From: JAVVSR01 sp036654095
Lineage (GTDB): Bacteria > Bacillota > Clostridia > Christensenellales > CAG-917
DNA length: 64,000 bases
Direction: 5' to 3'
Assembly: GCA_036654095.1 (NCBI GenBank)
Contig: JAVVSR010000006.1
Location: 1-64,000 of the forward strand
Position numbers and translations under genes: made by a program. The notes under the pieces were generated by a model. That model did no database searches. It worked only from the letters and a program-made list of their open reading frames with translations, and had not been told where the DNA came from. How positions within the stretch are numbered: position 1 is the first letter of the stretch; each line of letters begins with the position of its first letter. Of this stretch, positions 18,215 through 27,255 are shown one piece after another.

Positions 18215-19161
18215 ATATTCCTCATTATCAGCGAAATTATATCGCTTTTATAAATATTATTTTCGTTTGACATATTTTTTATTTGACCAATACTTTTATT
18301 TTTCAAATCCTCGATAATCTTAACAAAAGCTTCCGTTTCAAGGCTATCGGTATAGATATCTAATTGCTCTAATTTATCGCCCTTAATTTCAAACCCGACG
18401 TCAGCTTTTCCCCACGAAAAACGTTCGCTTGCTTTGCTAATAAAGCTTGCATTCGCGCCAAAAAGATGTTCGTCCGAAGAAAGCCTTTGCACCTTTTCAA
18501 TTAGGTTTGGTATTAAAATATATTCAACAATTTCGGGTCTAAAAACTTTTTGTATCGCGCGCACTAAAGCCTCGGATAGGCCTTCTATTGTCATATTTTT
18601 GCTTAAATCTTTTAGATTGGCAACACGACTTTTAACGCTTTTTACTCCGTTTTTTAAAAGTTTTTCTACATCAACTTTAAGATATTTAGCCATTTTTTCC
18701 GTATCAACATTTACAAGCAAAGTGCCGTGATGACAAACTTTGTTTTTTATATTTAAAAATGCGTTGCCACTAATTTTTTTGCCATCAACAGTTATATCGT
18801 TTCGCCCGCTAATTTCCGCTTTAATATCAAACTCTTTCAACGCCTCGGATATTACTTTAAAATCTTTTTGTAAATCATAGTTTTCTTTGTTAAATATAAA
18901 AGTAAAATTCAAATTGTCTTTATCGTGATATACCGCGCCGCCTCCACTGTTTCTTCGCGCTAATTTTCCGCCGTCTGACAAAAGCGCGTCAATTTGACAT
19001 TCAAGATAAGCGTTTTGATTTCGCCCAATTACAACCGTTCGCGCGTTCTGCCACAAGTAGAAAACGAAAGTATCGGTAGGCAAGGTTTCAAATAAAAACT
19101 CCTCAACTGCAAGATTTTCGTATGGATTATAGCTGTCGCTTTTATAATATAAACATTTCAT
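18211..19161 (-). CDS. lplA: Lipoate-protein ligase A
   Basis: A 316-residue enzyme that activates free lipoate with ATP and attaches it to GcvH. The lipoate-binding loop RRNSGGGAVYHD (69-80) and the SGRNDITVDGKKISGNA block with the catalytic Lys (about 135) are clear, and a C-terminal accessory domain is present. Placement between yhhN and lpd and a 4-bp overlap with lpd tie lipoate scavenging directly to the glycine cleavage system, the only lipoyl enzyme seen here. No lipA/lipB are in the window. Confidence 0.94.
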   Translation of the reverse strand: MKCLYYKSDSYNPYENLAVEEFLFETLPTDTFVFYLWQNARTVVIGRNQNAYLECQIDALLSDGGKLARRNSGGGAVYHDKDNLNFTFIFNKENYDLQKDFKVISEALKEFDIKAEISGRNDITVDGKKISGNAFLNIKNKVCHHGTLLVNVDTEKMAKYLKVDVEKLLKNGVKSVKSRVANLKDLSKNMTIEGLSEALVRAIQKVFRPEIVEYILIPNLIEKVQRLSSDEHLFGANASFISKASERFSWGKADVGFEIKGDKLEQLDIYTDSLETEAFVKIIEDLKNKSIGQIKNMSNENNIYKSDIISLIMRNI

Positions 19162-19875
19162 TTAAAAAAACATAATTGACGATGCAATTACGTATTGAGC
19201 CATGTAGTATGTCGAATGGTTTATTACAACATTTATCGGTGTGTTTTTGCTTCTGTTTTTATCAAAGTACATCCCCGACAAAACCAAGTCGGAAACAATG
19301 AAGAAAACACCGCCGATTGTCATAACCAACCAAATACTTGATGTAAAATTACTGCTGACATACGCTGAAAAACTTAAGCAAGTCATTGTTGCTAATATTG
19401 CGCCATATACGGCCGAAATAGCTTTAAATTTACCATATTCCAACTTCATCAATTTTTCGAGCCCGACTGTCGCCACTCCAAAGAAAATACCCGCTAAAAC
19501 AGGCGCGATAAAGTACCAAATATTGCAACTAATCAAACCGCTTAAACTGCAAATACCATACATAAAAAACAAGTGGCCAACACCAAAGCAAGCCATTCCC
19601 GCAAAAGTATAACTGTTGTTATCTTGAGGATAAATCCACTTTAAGTCAAGCCAAATATCACCAAGCATACCAAATACAAGCCCAACAATAATAAAAATTC
19701 CATAGCTGTAAGTAGCAAAAACGCCTCGGTTAATACAAGCAAAAACTGCCGTTAGAATAAAAAATATACTTGCTAGAGTTTTTGTAAATAAACCCAAAAT
19801 ACCGCCTTTTCGAACGCGCGCTACCAAAAATAAAATTGTCGCGACTGCGCCTAGTCCCAATGCAGCAAAAAACAT
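19162..19875 (-). CDS. YhhN family lysoplasmalogenase-like membrane protein (copy 1)
   Basis: A 237-residue protein with about eight membrane helices. The pair of signatures LVFGMLGDIWLDLKW (about 62-76) and, late in the chain, FFIVSDLVLSGMYF (about 190-203) carry the conserved Asp residues of the YhhN/TMEM86 family, which hydrolyses the vinyl-ether bond of lysoplasmalogens. Its stop codon abuts the lplA start with no gap, so it is in the gcv run although its function is not related to glycine. A paralogue is encoded at 27256. Confidence 0.85.
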   Translation of the reverse strand: MFFAALGLGAVATILFLVARVRKGGILGLFTKTLASIFFILTAVFACINRGVFATYSYGIFIIVGLVFGMLGDIWLDLKWIYPQDNNSYTFAGMACFGVGHLFFMYGICSLSGLISCNIWYFIAPVLAGIFFGVATVGLEKLMKLEYGKFKAISAVYGAILATMTCLSFSAYVSSNFTSSIWLVMTIGGVFFIVSDLVLSGMYFDKNRSKNTPINVVINHSTYYMAQYVIASSIMFF

Positions 19876-19887
19876 ATTATACCTACC

Positions 19888-20919
19888 TTACCATTTATTG
19901 TGTACTTTTTCAGCAAATCCTACAAGATTTTTCACTTCGATAATTGTGCCGTCATCTAAAACGGCCTGTCCGTTGAACTTGCCAAAAACCTGATGTGGTA
20001 ACATACATAAAAAACCAACATTCAATGGCGCCTGACGGTCAATAATTGGCGAAAATGTCATTTCAAACCGCTTGTCTGACGAAGTAAAAGTCCACGGCGA
20101 CATAAAATCATCCTTTCCGTCTTTAGTTGGAATATTAAACTTAATATCCTCTAATTTGTGCGAGCGACCATTGTAAAACAACATATTCTCACTTGCCGCG
20201 CTTGTGTTCCCAAAGCCATAGCCGATGTTCCACCCAAATAAACTGCCGTCATCTAAAACTGCTTGCAAACTTCCCCAATACCAAGTATTGTCATATGTCC
20301 AAACTCCGCGCCCCCAATCAAGCGTGGCCAAGCTGTCATCGGGTTTGAAAACATATTCCGATTTGCCAAAGCGAACAATACCCGACGCGCGCATACAATT
20401 AATTTTTTGATTAAAATAAAAGTGAGCATTTTTGTCAAACGGAGTGGCAATAACCATACTTTCCTTTGGAAAATCTGACAAAACTATATCGCACATCAGT
20501 GGCTCGCCATTTTTAAAATTAGCGTGAGTACATGTTAAATGCCTTGTTTGTCCATCATTTTTAAACTGATACGAACTTCCGCCTTGAGTCCATTTTACAT
20601 CACCTTTTAACGTAGTCCCCGGCAAGTTTATTTTGCCTAATGGAAATAAAATCATAGCCGTTTTAGTAATATCATATTGCTTATCAAAATCAATTATTGA
20701 AACACTCAATGCGCCCGCAAAACCATTGTCGCCTATGGTCAACGCAACCGCATAATGTTGATTGGAAATTAAATAATAATCCCATTCCTTAATGCGCCAA
20801 TTACTTGCCTTGATGTCGCCTCGACGATAATCCCACAGCATTTCCTTTGCAAAACCCGCCTCAGCTATATTTCCTTTTTCATTTAACAGCCTTTGCGGAT
20901 TTGTAATTTCGTGTTGCAT
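19888..20919 (-). CDS. DUF2804 family protein
   Basis: A 343-residue soluble protein of the DUF2804 family, recognised by its N-terminus (TNPQRLLNEKGNIAEAGFAK) and by LDWGRGVWTYDNTWYWGS (about 200-217). The biochemical role is not known. It has an AAGGAGGG ribosome site and lies 12 bp before yhhN, so it is probably the first gene of the transcript that continues into lplA-lpd-gcv. Upstream is a 40-bp tandem repeat and then the dtxR gene. Confidence 0.85.
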   Translation of the reverse strand: MQHEITNPQRLLNEKGNIAEAGFAKEMLWDYRRGDIKASNWRIKEWDYYLISNQHYAVALTIGDNGFAGALSVSIIDFDKQYDITKTAMILFPLGKINLPGTTLKGDVKWTQGGSSYQFKNDGQTRHLTCTHANFKNGEPLMCDIVLSDFPKESMVIATPFDKNAHFYFNQKINCMRASGIVRFGKSEYVFKPDDSLATLDWGRGVWTYDNTWYWGSLQAVLDDGSLFGWNIGYGFGNTSAASENMLFYNGRSHKLEDIKFNIPTKDGKDDFMSPWTFTSSDKRFEMTFSPIIDRQAPLNVGFLCMLPHQVFGKFNGQAVLDDGTIIEVKNLVGFAEKVHNKW

Positions 20920-21033
20920 ATTTCCCTCCTTGAATTAAACGTTTTCAATTTTAATTGCATATTGGCCAAACTAAAGCCTTTGTATTTTATAAAATTTTGT
21001 TTCCTTGCGCCTCTATTAACCAATAATTCGACA

Positions 21034-21130
21034 ATGCCTGTTTCGTAAATATTAACTTCTTATTTTTTTTATTATGCCTGTTTCGCAAATATTAACTTCT
21101 TATTTTTTTTAATATGTCTGTTTCGTAATT
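21034..21130. repeat. 40-bp tandem repeat, about 2.4 copies
   Basis: ATGCCTGTTTCGTAAATATT (first half of the unit) starts at 21034 and 21074 and, changed to ATGTCTG, at 21114. Each unit ends in an AACTTCTTA plus T-run. It lies between DUF2804 and the dtxR stop. The units have no clear hairpin. Confidence 0.9.
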
Positions 21131-21165
21131 TAGTATTTTTTATGTACGATATGATTTTAAGATTA

Positions 21166-21543
21166 TTACTTTTTATATGATTTTATAAAGCTTGTAAGCG
21201 AATCAATAGTTTGTTCACTTACTATATGCTCAATTCTACAAGCATCATTTGTCGCGGTATCCTTATTAATATCCAACACGTTTGCCAAAAAATCAAACAA
21301 TAATTCGTGACGCGACTTTACTTTACTTGCCCGCTTTCGACCATCATCTGTTAGCGCAATCGTGCCATACCGCTCCTGCTCGACCATACCTGCTTCGCGC
21401 AAAATATTTATCGCCTTATTTACGCTCGGACGCGATACATTTAAACGCTTTGCAATTTCGGCTGAACGAATTGGTTTCTTTTCAATTTCAAGCTCTAAAA
21501 TAGTTTCCAAATAATTTTCGCCTGACTCGTGGATAGTTGTCAT
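21166..21543 (-). CDS. DtxR/MntR-type metal-dependent transcriptional regulator
   Basis: A 125-residue repressor. The start is taken at ATG 21543 (MTTIHESGENYLETIL), where AGGTGA lies 7 bp upstream; the open frame extends 15 codons further but without family similarity. Winged helix-turn-helix at residues 20-60 (RSAEIAKRLNVSRPSVNKAI), then a dimerisation/metal region with DACRIEHIVSEQTIDSL (about 101-117), matching the E-H-x-x-S/D metal motif of the DtxR family. There is no C-terminal SH3-like domain, so it resembles short MntR-like members. No metal transporter is adjacent, so the metal is unknown. Confidence 0.88.
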   Translation of the reverse strand: MTTIHESGENYLETILELEIEKKPIRSAEIAKRLNVSRPSVNKAINILREAGMVEQERYGTIALTDDGRKRASKVKSRHELLFDFLANVLDINKDTATNDACRIEHIVSEQTIDSLTSFIKSYKK

Positions 21544-21743
21544 AATTTCACCTAAATAAATCATAAGGCAAGCGACCGACACTGTCAAGGATATTTTGTT
21601 AAATATATCTCGATTATTTAATATATAAGATATATTATAGTAAATAATACAAACAAATAACTTTAACCTAGCTTTCGATATTTAAGGCTTAGGATATTTA
21701 AGATAAAATAAAACCAATAAAGCCCTAAAGCTTTTTAACTTAG
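21544..21743. other. AT-rich intergenic region left of the gap
   Basis: Upstream of dtxR. Contains ATAT-rich stretches (about 21600-21650) that could hold its promoter but no clear -35/-10 pair, and no gene. The last bases (CTTAG) echo the TTAGC-type sequence found just right of the gap. Confidence 0.5.
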
Positions 21744-21843
21744 NNNNNNNNNNNNNNNNNNNNNNNNNNNNNNNNNNNNNNNNNNNNNNNNNNNNNNNNN
21801 NNNNNNNNNNNNNNNNNNNNNNNNNNNNNNNNNNNNNNNNNNN
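21744..21843. other. Assembly gap of 100 N
   Basis: Exactly 100 undetermined bases, the usual placeholder for a scaffold gap of unknown size. It borders a tetranucleotide repeat, which is the likely cause of the break. Confidence 0.98.
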
Positions 21844-21902
21844 TTTGTTTGTTTGTTTGTTTGTTTGTTTGTTTGTTTGTTTGTTTGTTTGTTTGTTTGT
21901 TT
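21844..21902. repeat. Tetranucleotide microsatellite (TTTG)n
   Basis: About 14.75 copies of TTTG starting directly at the gap, then degenerate TTAGC/TTTG-like sequence to about 21960. The true length is unknown because the array enters the gap. It lies some 180 bp upstream of the degV promoter. Confidence 0.95.
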
Positions 21903-22076
21903 AGCTTAGCTTAGTTTAACTTAGCTTATTTTGTTTAGTTTGTTTGCAATATAGTTTTGTTTGCAAATAAACACCTATAATAAAAACTTGTAAACAACTG
22001 CGCTAAAATTTAATTTGTTTACTTTACAATGCTAACAAAAAACTTTAAAAAAAAATTATTACTGTAAAGCCTTAAT

Positions 22077-22105
22077 TTGACAAGCCCTCAAAAATTTGAT
22101 ATAAT
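22077..22105 (+). promoter_or_regulatory. Promoter of degV
   Basis: TTGACA (22077-22082), 17-bp spacer, TATAAT (22100-22105): both hexamers are perfect consensus. The degV start is 50 bp downstream. Confidence 0.85.
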
Positions 22106-22155
22106 TATAAAACCTCATAAATTATTTTCTGACTACTTTTATAAGGAGAGTTTAC

Positions 22156-23034
22156 TTGAAATACAATTACTATGTTTCCTCGGATGCAACTTGCGACCTT
22201 CCAACGGCTTTATACAAGGAAGAGTTTTCGATAATACCTATGAGCTATGTTGTAGACGATATTTTATATGAAGGCACTTCGGGAAGTTCACTTTCGCCTG
22301 ATGTGTTTTTTGACAAAATGCGGGCAGGCTCAATGCCAACAACTTCGCTAATTAACAAGCATACAGCCATTGATTTTTTTACACCGATTTTGGAACAAGG
22401 CTATGACATATTTCACATTTGTTTCTCGTCTGCGTTAAGTGGCACATATAAAAGCATGTTGCTTGCCGAAGCCGAGTTAAAACAACTTTTCCCCGAACGC
22501 AAAATTTATATTCTTGACAGTAAATGCGCATCGCTAGGCGAGGGTTTTTTGGTTTACTATATACTTAAAAAACGTGAAAACGGCGCAAGTTTTGATGAGG
22601 TTATTTCCTTTGCCGAGGACTTTAAAAACACCTGTCATCACGATTTTACCGTTGACAATTTAATGCACTTGTATCGCGGTGGGCGAGTATCTAAGGCGGC
22701 GGCAATTATTGGCACGGCAATACAATTAAAACCATTGCTTATAGTAAACCCTGAAGGTCATTTAATACCGATTGCTAAGGTTGTGGGGCGAAAACAAGCC
22801 CTTAAAGCCCTTGTTGATAAAATGGTCGAGAAAACTGTTAATATCGACAACAGTGAAATTGTGCTTATTGGACACTGCGGTTGTTACGACGACGCCCTGT
22901 GGGTTAAAAATAAAATTGTTGAAAAGTTTGGCTATAAAAATGTAATTATTGACTACATCGGCGCAGTTATTGGCACACATTCGGGCCCTGGCACAGTGGC
23001 GCTGTTTTACATTGGCTGCAACAAAGAAAAATAG
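22156..23034 (+). CDS. degV: DegV family fatty-acid-binding protein
   Basis: A 292-residue cytosolic protein. It starts with TTG at 22156; AAGGAG 8 bp upstream and the family-typical opening YYVSSDATCDLP decide this start, since the next Met would cut the first strand of the fold. DegV proteins bind a single fatty acid (in Gram-positives the FakB role, presenting it to the kinase FakA). Supporting motifs: MPTTSLIN (about 56-63), FHICFSSALSGTYKS (about 88-102), and the C-terminal IGAVIGTHSGPGTVALF. No fakA is in the window. Strong promoter upstream and terminator downstream make it monocistronic. Confidence 0.92.
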   Translation: MKYNYYVSSDATCDLPTALYKEEFSIIPMSYVVDDILYEGTSGSSLSPDVFFDKMRAGSMPTTSLINKHTAIDFFTPILEQGYDIFHICFSSALSGTYKSMLLAEAELKQLFPERKIYILDSKCASLGEGFLVYYILKKRENGASFDEVISFAEDFKNTCHHDFTVDNLMHLYRGGRVSKAAAIIGTAIQLKPLLIVNPEGHLIPIAKVVGRKQALKALVDKMVEKTVNIDNSEIVLIGHCGCYDDALWVKNKIVEKFGYKNVIIDYIGAVIGTHSGPGTVALFYIGCNKEK

Positions 23035-23061
23035 TAAAATGTAGTATTGCTTTTTAAAATT

Positions 23062-23099
23062 AAAATACTTCAAACAACATATTGTTTGAAGTATTTTTA
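23062..23099 (+). terminator. Terminator of degV
   Basis: Perfect 16-bp stem, arms 23062-23077 and 23082-23097, around CATA, with A/T flanks so that it can also act for the convergent DUF378 gene. Confidence 0.9.
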
Positions 23100-23143
23100 T
23101 GCTTTCTATGCTCTTATTTTACACTGAATTTAGTAATTTAAAA

Positions 23144-23383
23144 TTATAACTGCTTTATTTTATTGTCCTTTTTACACACATAGGTTATACCAACTTTAGC
23201 TTTTGTTTTAACTAAATATGCGATAAGCCATAACCCTGCGATTGCTACCAAAACGTAAATAATAGATGACACCACAACATTGCCCATTGTAATCCACGTG
23301 ACTAGATTAAAATTAAAAATACCAATAAGCCCCCAATTAAGCGCGCCAATAATCGTCAAAATAATTGCAATAACTGTAATCAT
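23144..23383 (-). CDS. DUF378 family small membrane protein
   Basis: A 79-residue protein with two membrane helices (about 2-24 and 35-58) and a basic tail. The opening with IGALNWGLIGIFNFNLV is the signature of DUF378, a small family common in Bacillota with unknown function. An AAGGAGG-like site precedes the ATG. Confidence 0.88.
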   Translation of the reverse strand: MITVIAIILTIIGALNWGLIGIFNFNLVTWITMGNVVVSSIIYVLVAIAGLWLIAYLVKTKAKVGITYVCKKDNKIKQL

Positions 23384-23458
23384 ACGCTACCTCCTTTTTA
23401 ATAGTTTGCGCCTATGACACCCAATTATTCACTTTTACCTTAGCTATATAATTTATTT

Positions 23459-25054
23459 TTAATTTACTCTATTTTCGCTATCTTCGGGCTTCGTATCCAA
23501 GTTTTCAATGCTTTCAACAACTTCATTATTTATTTTGTTGCCATAAATGTCAAAACCTTTTTCAAAGCGACGCTCGTCAACTTCCTTTTTTATGCTAATG
23601 TACTTTTCGCCGTACAACCAAAACTTCTTTTTATAAATAACATATCCAGCGATACACAATGGAATTGGAATTAAAAACATAAATACCCTAAGTATGGTCA
23701 GCGAACCGCCGTTAATCATCGTCGACGCGTCTACAACTTGCCCGGCATTATCAACAAACTGTTGCACTATTCCACCAATAGCAGGGTCATATACTTCGCG
23801 TACGTTCGGAAGGCCTGCAACCGAAATTCCTATACCCAATATTAGCATTGCCACCGCGCCCGAAAACTTTGTCAAAAGGGTTTGAACACTAAAAATCAAA
23901 CTATCTGCGCGCTTACCTGTCTTCCACTCGCCATAGTCAACAACGTCGGCTATCATAACTGTTGAACCAATTTGATTCATACCATTTGCGACCATCAAAA
24001 AAGCGCCAGATGAAGCAACGAGAATTGTATTTAGCCAATAGTTTCCAGCCTTCAGCGGGAAGAAAATAAAGAACATTAATATAAAACTCGCAATAGCGGC
24101 GATAAAAGTCGCTCCATATATTTTTTCTCTAGGGAATTTTTTTGTAAGCTGATTGTAAAAGAACATAGCAATTCCCTGTCCGGTACAAGCTATTACCCAA
24201 AACATTGTGTAGCTAAACTTGCTACTTAGCAAGTTTGCGCCACCTTCATAGCAATAGACAAACAAGTACAGCAACTGAAACAACGCTATTGTTGTACCCG
24301 TTGTAAATAAAATGAAGTTCCCCGCATAAGCGCGCAACTGATCATTTTCCTTAAACATCTTAAATATTTCTTTTAAGCCTACTTTCTCGTTGGGAACATC
24401 GTACTTTTCGCGGTTACCAAAAACCGTAAACATTACGAAAAACAACATCAGCGCGCCTGTAACTACACCCAATACAAGATAGGCCTTTTCCATACCTTTA
24501 TTAGCTAGGTTAGGCAAAATAAGCGACGTTCCAACCGACCCTATTGTAAAACCGCCAAACCCTCCAATAAGTTTCGCCATTGAACTTGCTTTATTTCGTT
24601 CATCGGTGGAATTTGCAATCGTAGGTAACATTGTCCAGTATGGTACGTCCATAATCGTAAACGTCATACCCCACAGCACATACATAAATATGTAATAAAA
24701 ATACTTAAGCGCAATATTAGGCGTGCCTATCGGCGTAAACATTAAAATAATAGTCAGTCCGTTTAACAGCGCTCCAAACAAAATCCACGGCCGATAACGC
24801 CCCATTTTGCCTTTTCTGCTGTTGTTGACGAGTGTAGCGAGCATTGGGTCGTTTGCCGCGTCCCACAGCTTTGCAAGCACAAAGGCCACCGTCATTATTA
24901 ATGGATTTAGGTGCATATAAATGCACAAATAAACTAAGAAAAATGCGTTTATACAGTTGTTGCTAACTTCCCTACCTAACGAACCCAACGAATACGTCGC
25001 TATTTCTCGCGCACGCAACGGAGTTTGTAGCATTTTTGTTTTTTCCTTTGCCAT
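23459..25054 (-). CDS. GPH-type (MFS_2) sugar:cation symporter
   Basis: A 531-residue transporter with about twelve membrane helices. The N-terminal SLGSLGREVSNNCINAFFLVYL, LAKLWDAANDPMLATLVNNS (about 60-80) and KMGRYRPWILFGALLNG are the marks of the glycoside-pentoside-hexuronide family, which imports oligosaccharides or glycosides with Na+ or H+. The C-terminal 60 residues are hydrophilic. It stands alone, divergent from typA; the sugar-processing genes of 1-10 kb are possible users of its substrate, but that is inference. Confidence 0.88.
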   Translation of the reverse strand: MAKEKTKMLQTPLRAREIATYSLGSLGREVSNNCINAFFLVYLCIYMHLNPLIMTVAFVLAKLWDAANDPMLATLVNNSRKGKMGRYRPWILFGALLNGLTIILMFTPIGTPNIALKYFYYIFMYVLWGMTFTIMDVPYWTMLPTIANSTDERNKASSMAKLIGGFGGFTIGSVGTSLILPNLANKGMEKAYLVLGVVTGALMLFFVMFTVFGNREKYDVPNEKVGLKEIFKMFKENDQLRAYAGNFILFTTGTTIALFQLLYLFVYCYEGGANLLSSKFSYTMFWVIACTGQGIAMFFYNQLTKKFPREKIYGATFIAAIASFILMFFIFFPLKAGNYWLNTILVASSGAFLMVANGMNQIGSTVMIADVVDYGEWKTGKRADSLIFSVQTLLTKFSGAVAMLILGIGISVAGLPNVREVYDPAIGGIVQQFVDNAGQVVDASTMINGGSLTILRVFMFLIPIPLCIAGYVIYKKKFWLYGEKYISIKKEVDERRFEKGFDIYGNKINNEVVESIENLDTKPEDSENRVN

Positions 25055-25208
25055 AATTCCCTCTTATAATTAATAATTATCAATTAGATTAATATAACAC
25101 TAGTATTTAAAAAATTCAAACATTTTGCGAAAATAAATTAATTTTTATCAATATTTTGAAGAATTTAGCATTTTTTTATTGTTTTTGTGTATTTATGCCT
25201 ATTTTTAT

Positions 25209-25237
25209 TTGCGTTTATTCTATAATAAATATATAAT
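25209..25237 (+). promoter_or_regulatory. Promoter of typA
   Basis: TTGCGT (25209-25214), 17-bp spacer, TATAAT (25232-25237), 28 bp before the ATG. Confidence 0.65.
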
Positions 25238-25265
25238 ACACTAATTAAAAACATTAGGAAAAAAT

Positions 25266-27083
25266 ATGAAACGAAACGATTTACGTAACATTGCAATCAT
25301 CGCGCACGTCGACCACGGTAAAACAACCCTCGTCGATGAAATGCTGAAACAAAGCGGTACATTCAGAAGCAATCAGCAAGTGGCCGACCGAGTTATGGAC
25401 AGCAACGCTCTTGAACGCGAGCGCGGTATTACGATACTTGCAAAAAATACAGCTATTCACTATTTGGATAAAAAAATTAACATAATTGACACCCCTGGCC
25501 ACGCAGACTTTGGCGGCGAGGTGGAGCGCGTTTTAAAAATGGTAAGCGGAGTATTGTTGTTAGTTGACGCCGTTGAGGGGCCAATGCCTCAAACCAGATT
25601 TGTTTTGACAAAAGCGTTAGCGCTCGGCTTAAAAATTATAATCTGTGTCAACAAAATTGACCGCCCCGACGCGCGAGTTTCTGAAGTTGTAAATGAAGTT
25701 TTGGAACTTTTACTTGATTTAAACGCCACCGCCGAACAACTCGACAGCCCTATCGTTTATTGTAGCGGACGGCAAGGCATATCAAGTATGTCGATGGAAA
25801 AATTAGGCACTAATCTTCTTCCGCTATTTGATACGATTGTTAGCTATATCGACTGTCCCGAAGGCGACGAAACTAAGCCTGCTCAACTTCTTATATCGGC
25901 AATCGATTATAACTCTTATGTTGGGCGTATCGGCATTGGACGCATTGAACGCGGTGTTCTCACCCCGAACTTTGACGTTATGATTAGCGATTTTCACGGC
26001 CGAATTGAGCCTTTTAAAGGCAGAATTGTCAACCTTTATCAAATTGAAGGGCTTAAACGTGTCGCAGTTGAAAAAGCAATCGTTGGCGACATAGTTTGTG
26101 TGTCGGGGATTGAAGATATCAACATCGGAAATACCGTTGCTAGTCCCGATGACTTTGAGCCTTTGCCTTTTGTTAAAATTTCAGAACCGACAGTTGAAAT
26201 GACATTTTCAGTCAATGACAGCCCGTTTGCTGGCAAAGAAGGCAAATATGTCACTTCTCAACGCTTGAAAGAACGCTTGTATCAAGAACTTTTAAAAGAC
26301 GTTTCTTTACGTGTCGAAGACACCTCGTCTACCGATAGCTTTAAAGTCTGTGGTCGAGGCGAAATGCACCTTTCTATTTTGATTGAAACCATGCGTCGCG
26401 AAGGCTTTGAATTTGCCGTATCAACTCCTAAGGTTTTGTTTAAAAAAGAAGGCGACAAAATACTTGAACCTATTGACCATTTGGTTGTTGATATCCCTCA
26501 AGAAGCGGTTGGCGCTATTATGGGCGGTATCGGTAGCAGACGTGGTGAACTTACTCATATGCAGGCTATGGGCGACCGTATGAGACTTGAATTTGATATT
26601 CCATCTCGTGGCCTTTTTGGTTATAAAAACGAAATGCTTAACCAAAGCCGCGGCGAAGGCGTTATGAGCAGTATCTTCCTTAATTACCAACCTTATAAGG
26701 GCGACTTCCCTAGGCGCACTACGGGCAGTCTTGTTTCATTTGAAGCAGGCGAAGCCGTTACCTATGGCCTATTCAACGCGCAAGAACGAGGTGTTTTATT
26801 TATTACTCCCGGCGAACCTGTTTATGAAGGTATGGTTGTTGGTTATCAACCCGTACTCGGCGACATTGTTGTAAATGTTTGCAAAAAAAAGCACCTTACC
26901 AATACTCGTTCTAGCGCAAGCGATGACGCATTGCGACTTATACCAGTTAAAAGGTTTAGCCTTGAGGAATGTTTGGAATTTATTGCCGACGATGAACTTT
27001 TAGAGGTCACTCCAAAATCTCTGCGCATAAGAAAACGTATTTTAAAAAAGGAATTGCGTATGAAAGCGCGTTTCCACGAATAA
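25266..27083 (+). CDS. typA: Translational GTPase TypA/BipA
   Basis: A 605-residue ribosome-associated GTPase. G1 is AHVDHGKTTL (13-22), the switch II is DTPGHADFGGEVERV, and NKID gives base specificity; EF-G-like domains follow and the C-terminal domain with GGIGSRRGELTHM and RSSASDDALRLIPV is specific to TypA. It assists 50S subunit assembly and stress or cold adaptation. Full length; own promoter, terminator after it. Confidence 0.97.
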   Translation: MKRNDLRNIAIIAHVDHGKTTLVDEMLKQSGTFRSNQQVADRVMDSNALERERGITILAKNTAIHYLDKKINIIDTPGHADFGGEVERVLKMVSGVLLLVDAVEGPMPQTRFVLTKALALGLKIIICVNKIDRPDARVSEVVNEVLELLLDLNATAEQLDSPIVYCSGRQGISSMSMEKLGTNLLPLFDTIVSYIDCPEGDETKPAQLLISAIDYNSYVGRIGIGRIERGVLTPNFDVMISDFHGRIEPFKGRIVNLYQIEGLKRVAVEKAIVGDIVCVSGIEDINIGNTVASPDDFEPLPFVKISEPTVEMTFSVNDSPFAGKEGKYVTSQRLKERLYQELLKDVSLRVEDTSSTDSFKVCGRGEMHLSILIETMRREGFEFAVSTPKVLFKKEGDKILEPIDHLVVDIPQEAVGAIMGGIGSRRGELTHMQAMGDRMRLEFDIPSRGLFGYKNEMLNQSRGEGVMSSIFLNYQPYKGDFPRRTTGSLVSFEAGEAVTYGLFNAQERGVLFITPGEPVYEGMVVGYQPVLGDIVVNVCKKKHLTNTRSSASDDALRLIPVKRFSLEECLEFIADDELLEVTPKSLRIRKRILKKELRMKARFHE

Positions 27084-27119
27084 AACGTGTAGTTTATTTG
27101 TATTTATCAAAAAATTATT

Positions 27120-27150
27120 AAGGTCAAGTATATTACTTGGCCTTTTCGTT
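27120..27150 (+). terminator. Terminator of typA
   Basis: AAGGTCAAGTA (27120-27130) pairs with TACTTGGCCTT (27134-27144), one G-U pair, 3-base loop, followed by TTCGTTT. Stem good, T run short. Confidence 0.75.
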
Positions 27151-27255
27151 TAAAAAATTTTAAAATATTAGTTAAATTGTTAATTTTATTTAAAATGTTT
27201 ATTGTTATTTACGATTTGTATGGTATACTAAACCCACTTTATTCTTGAGGTGGAT

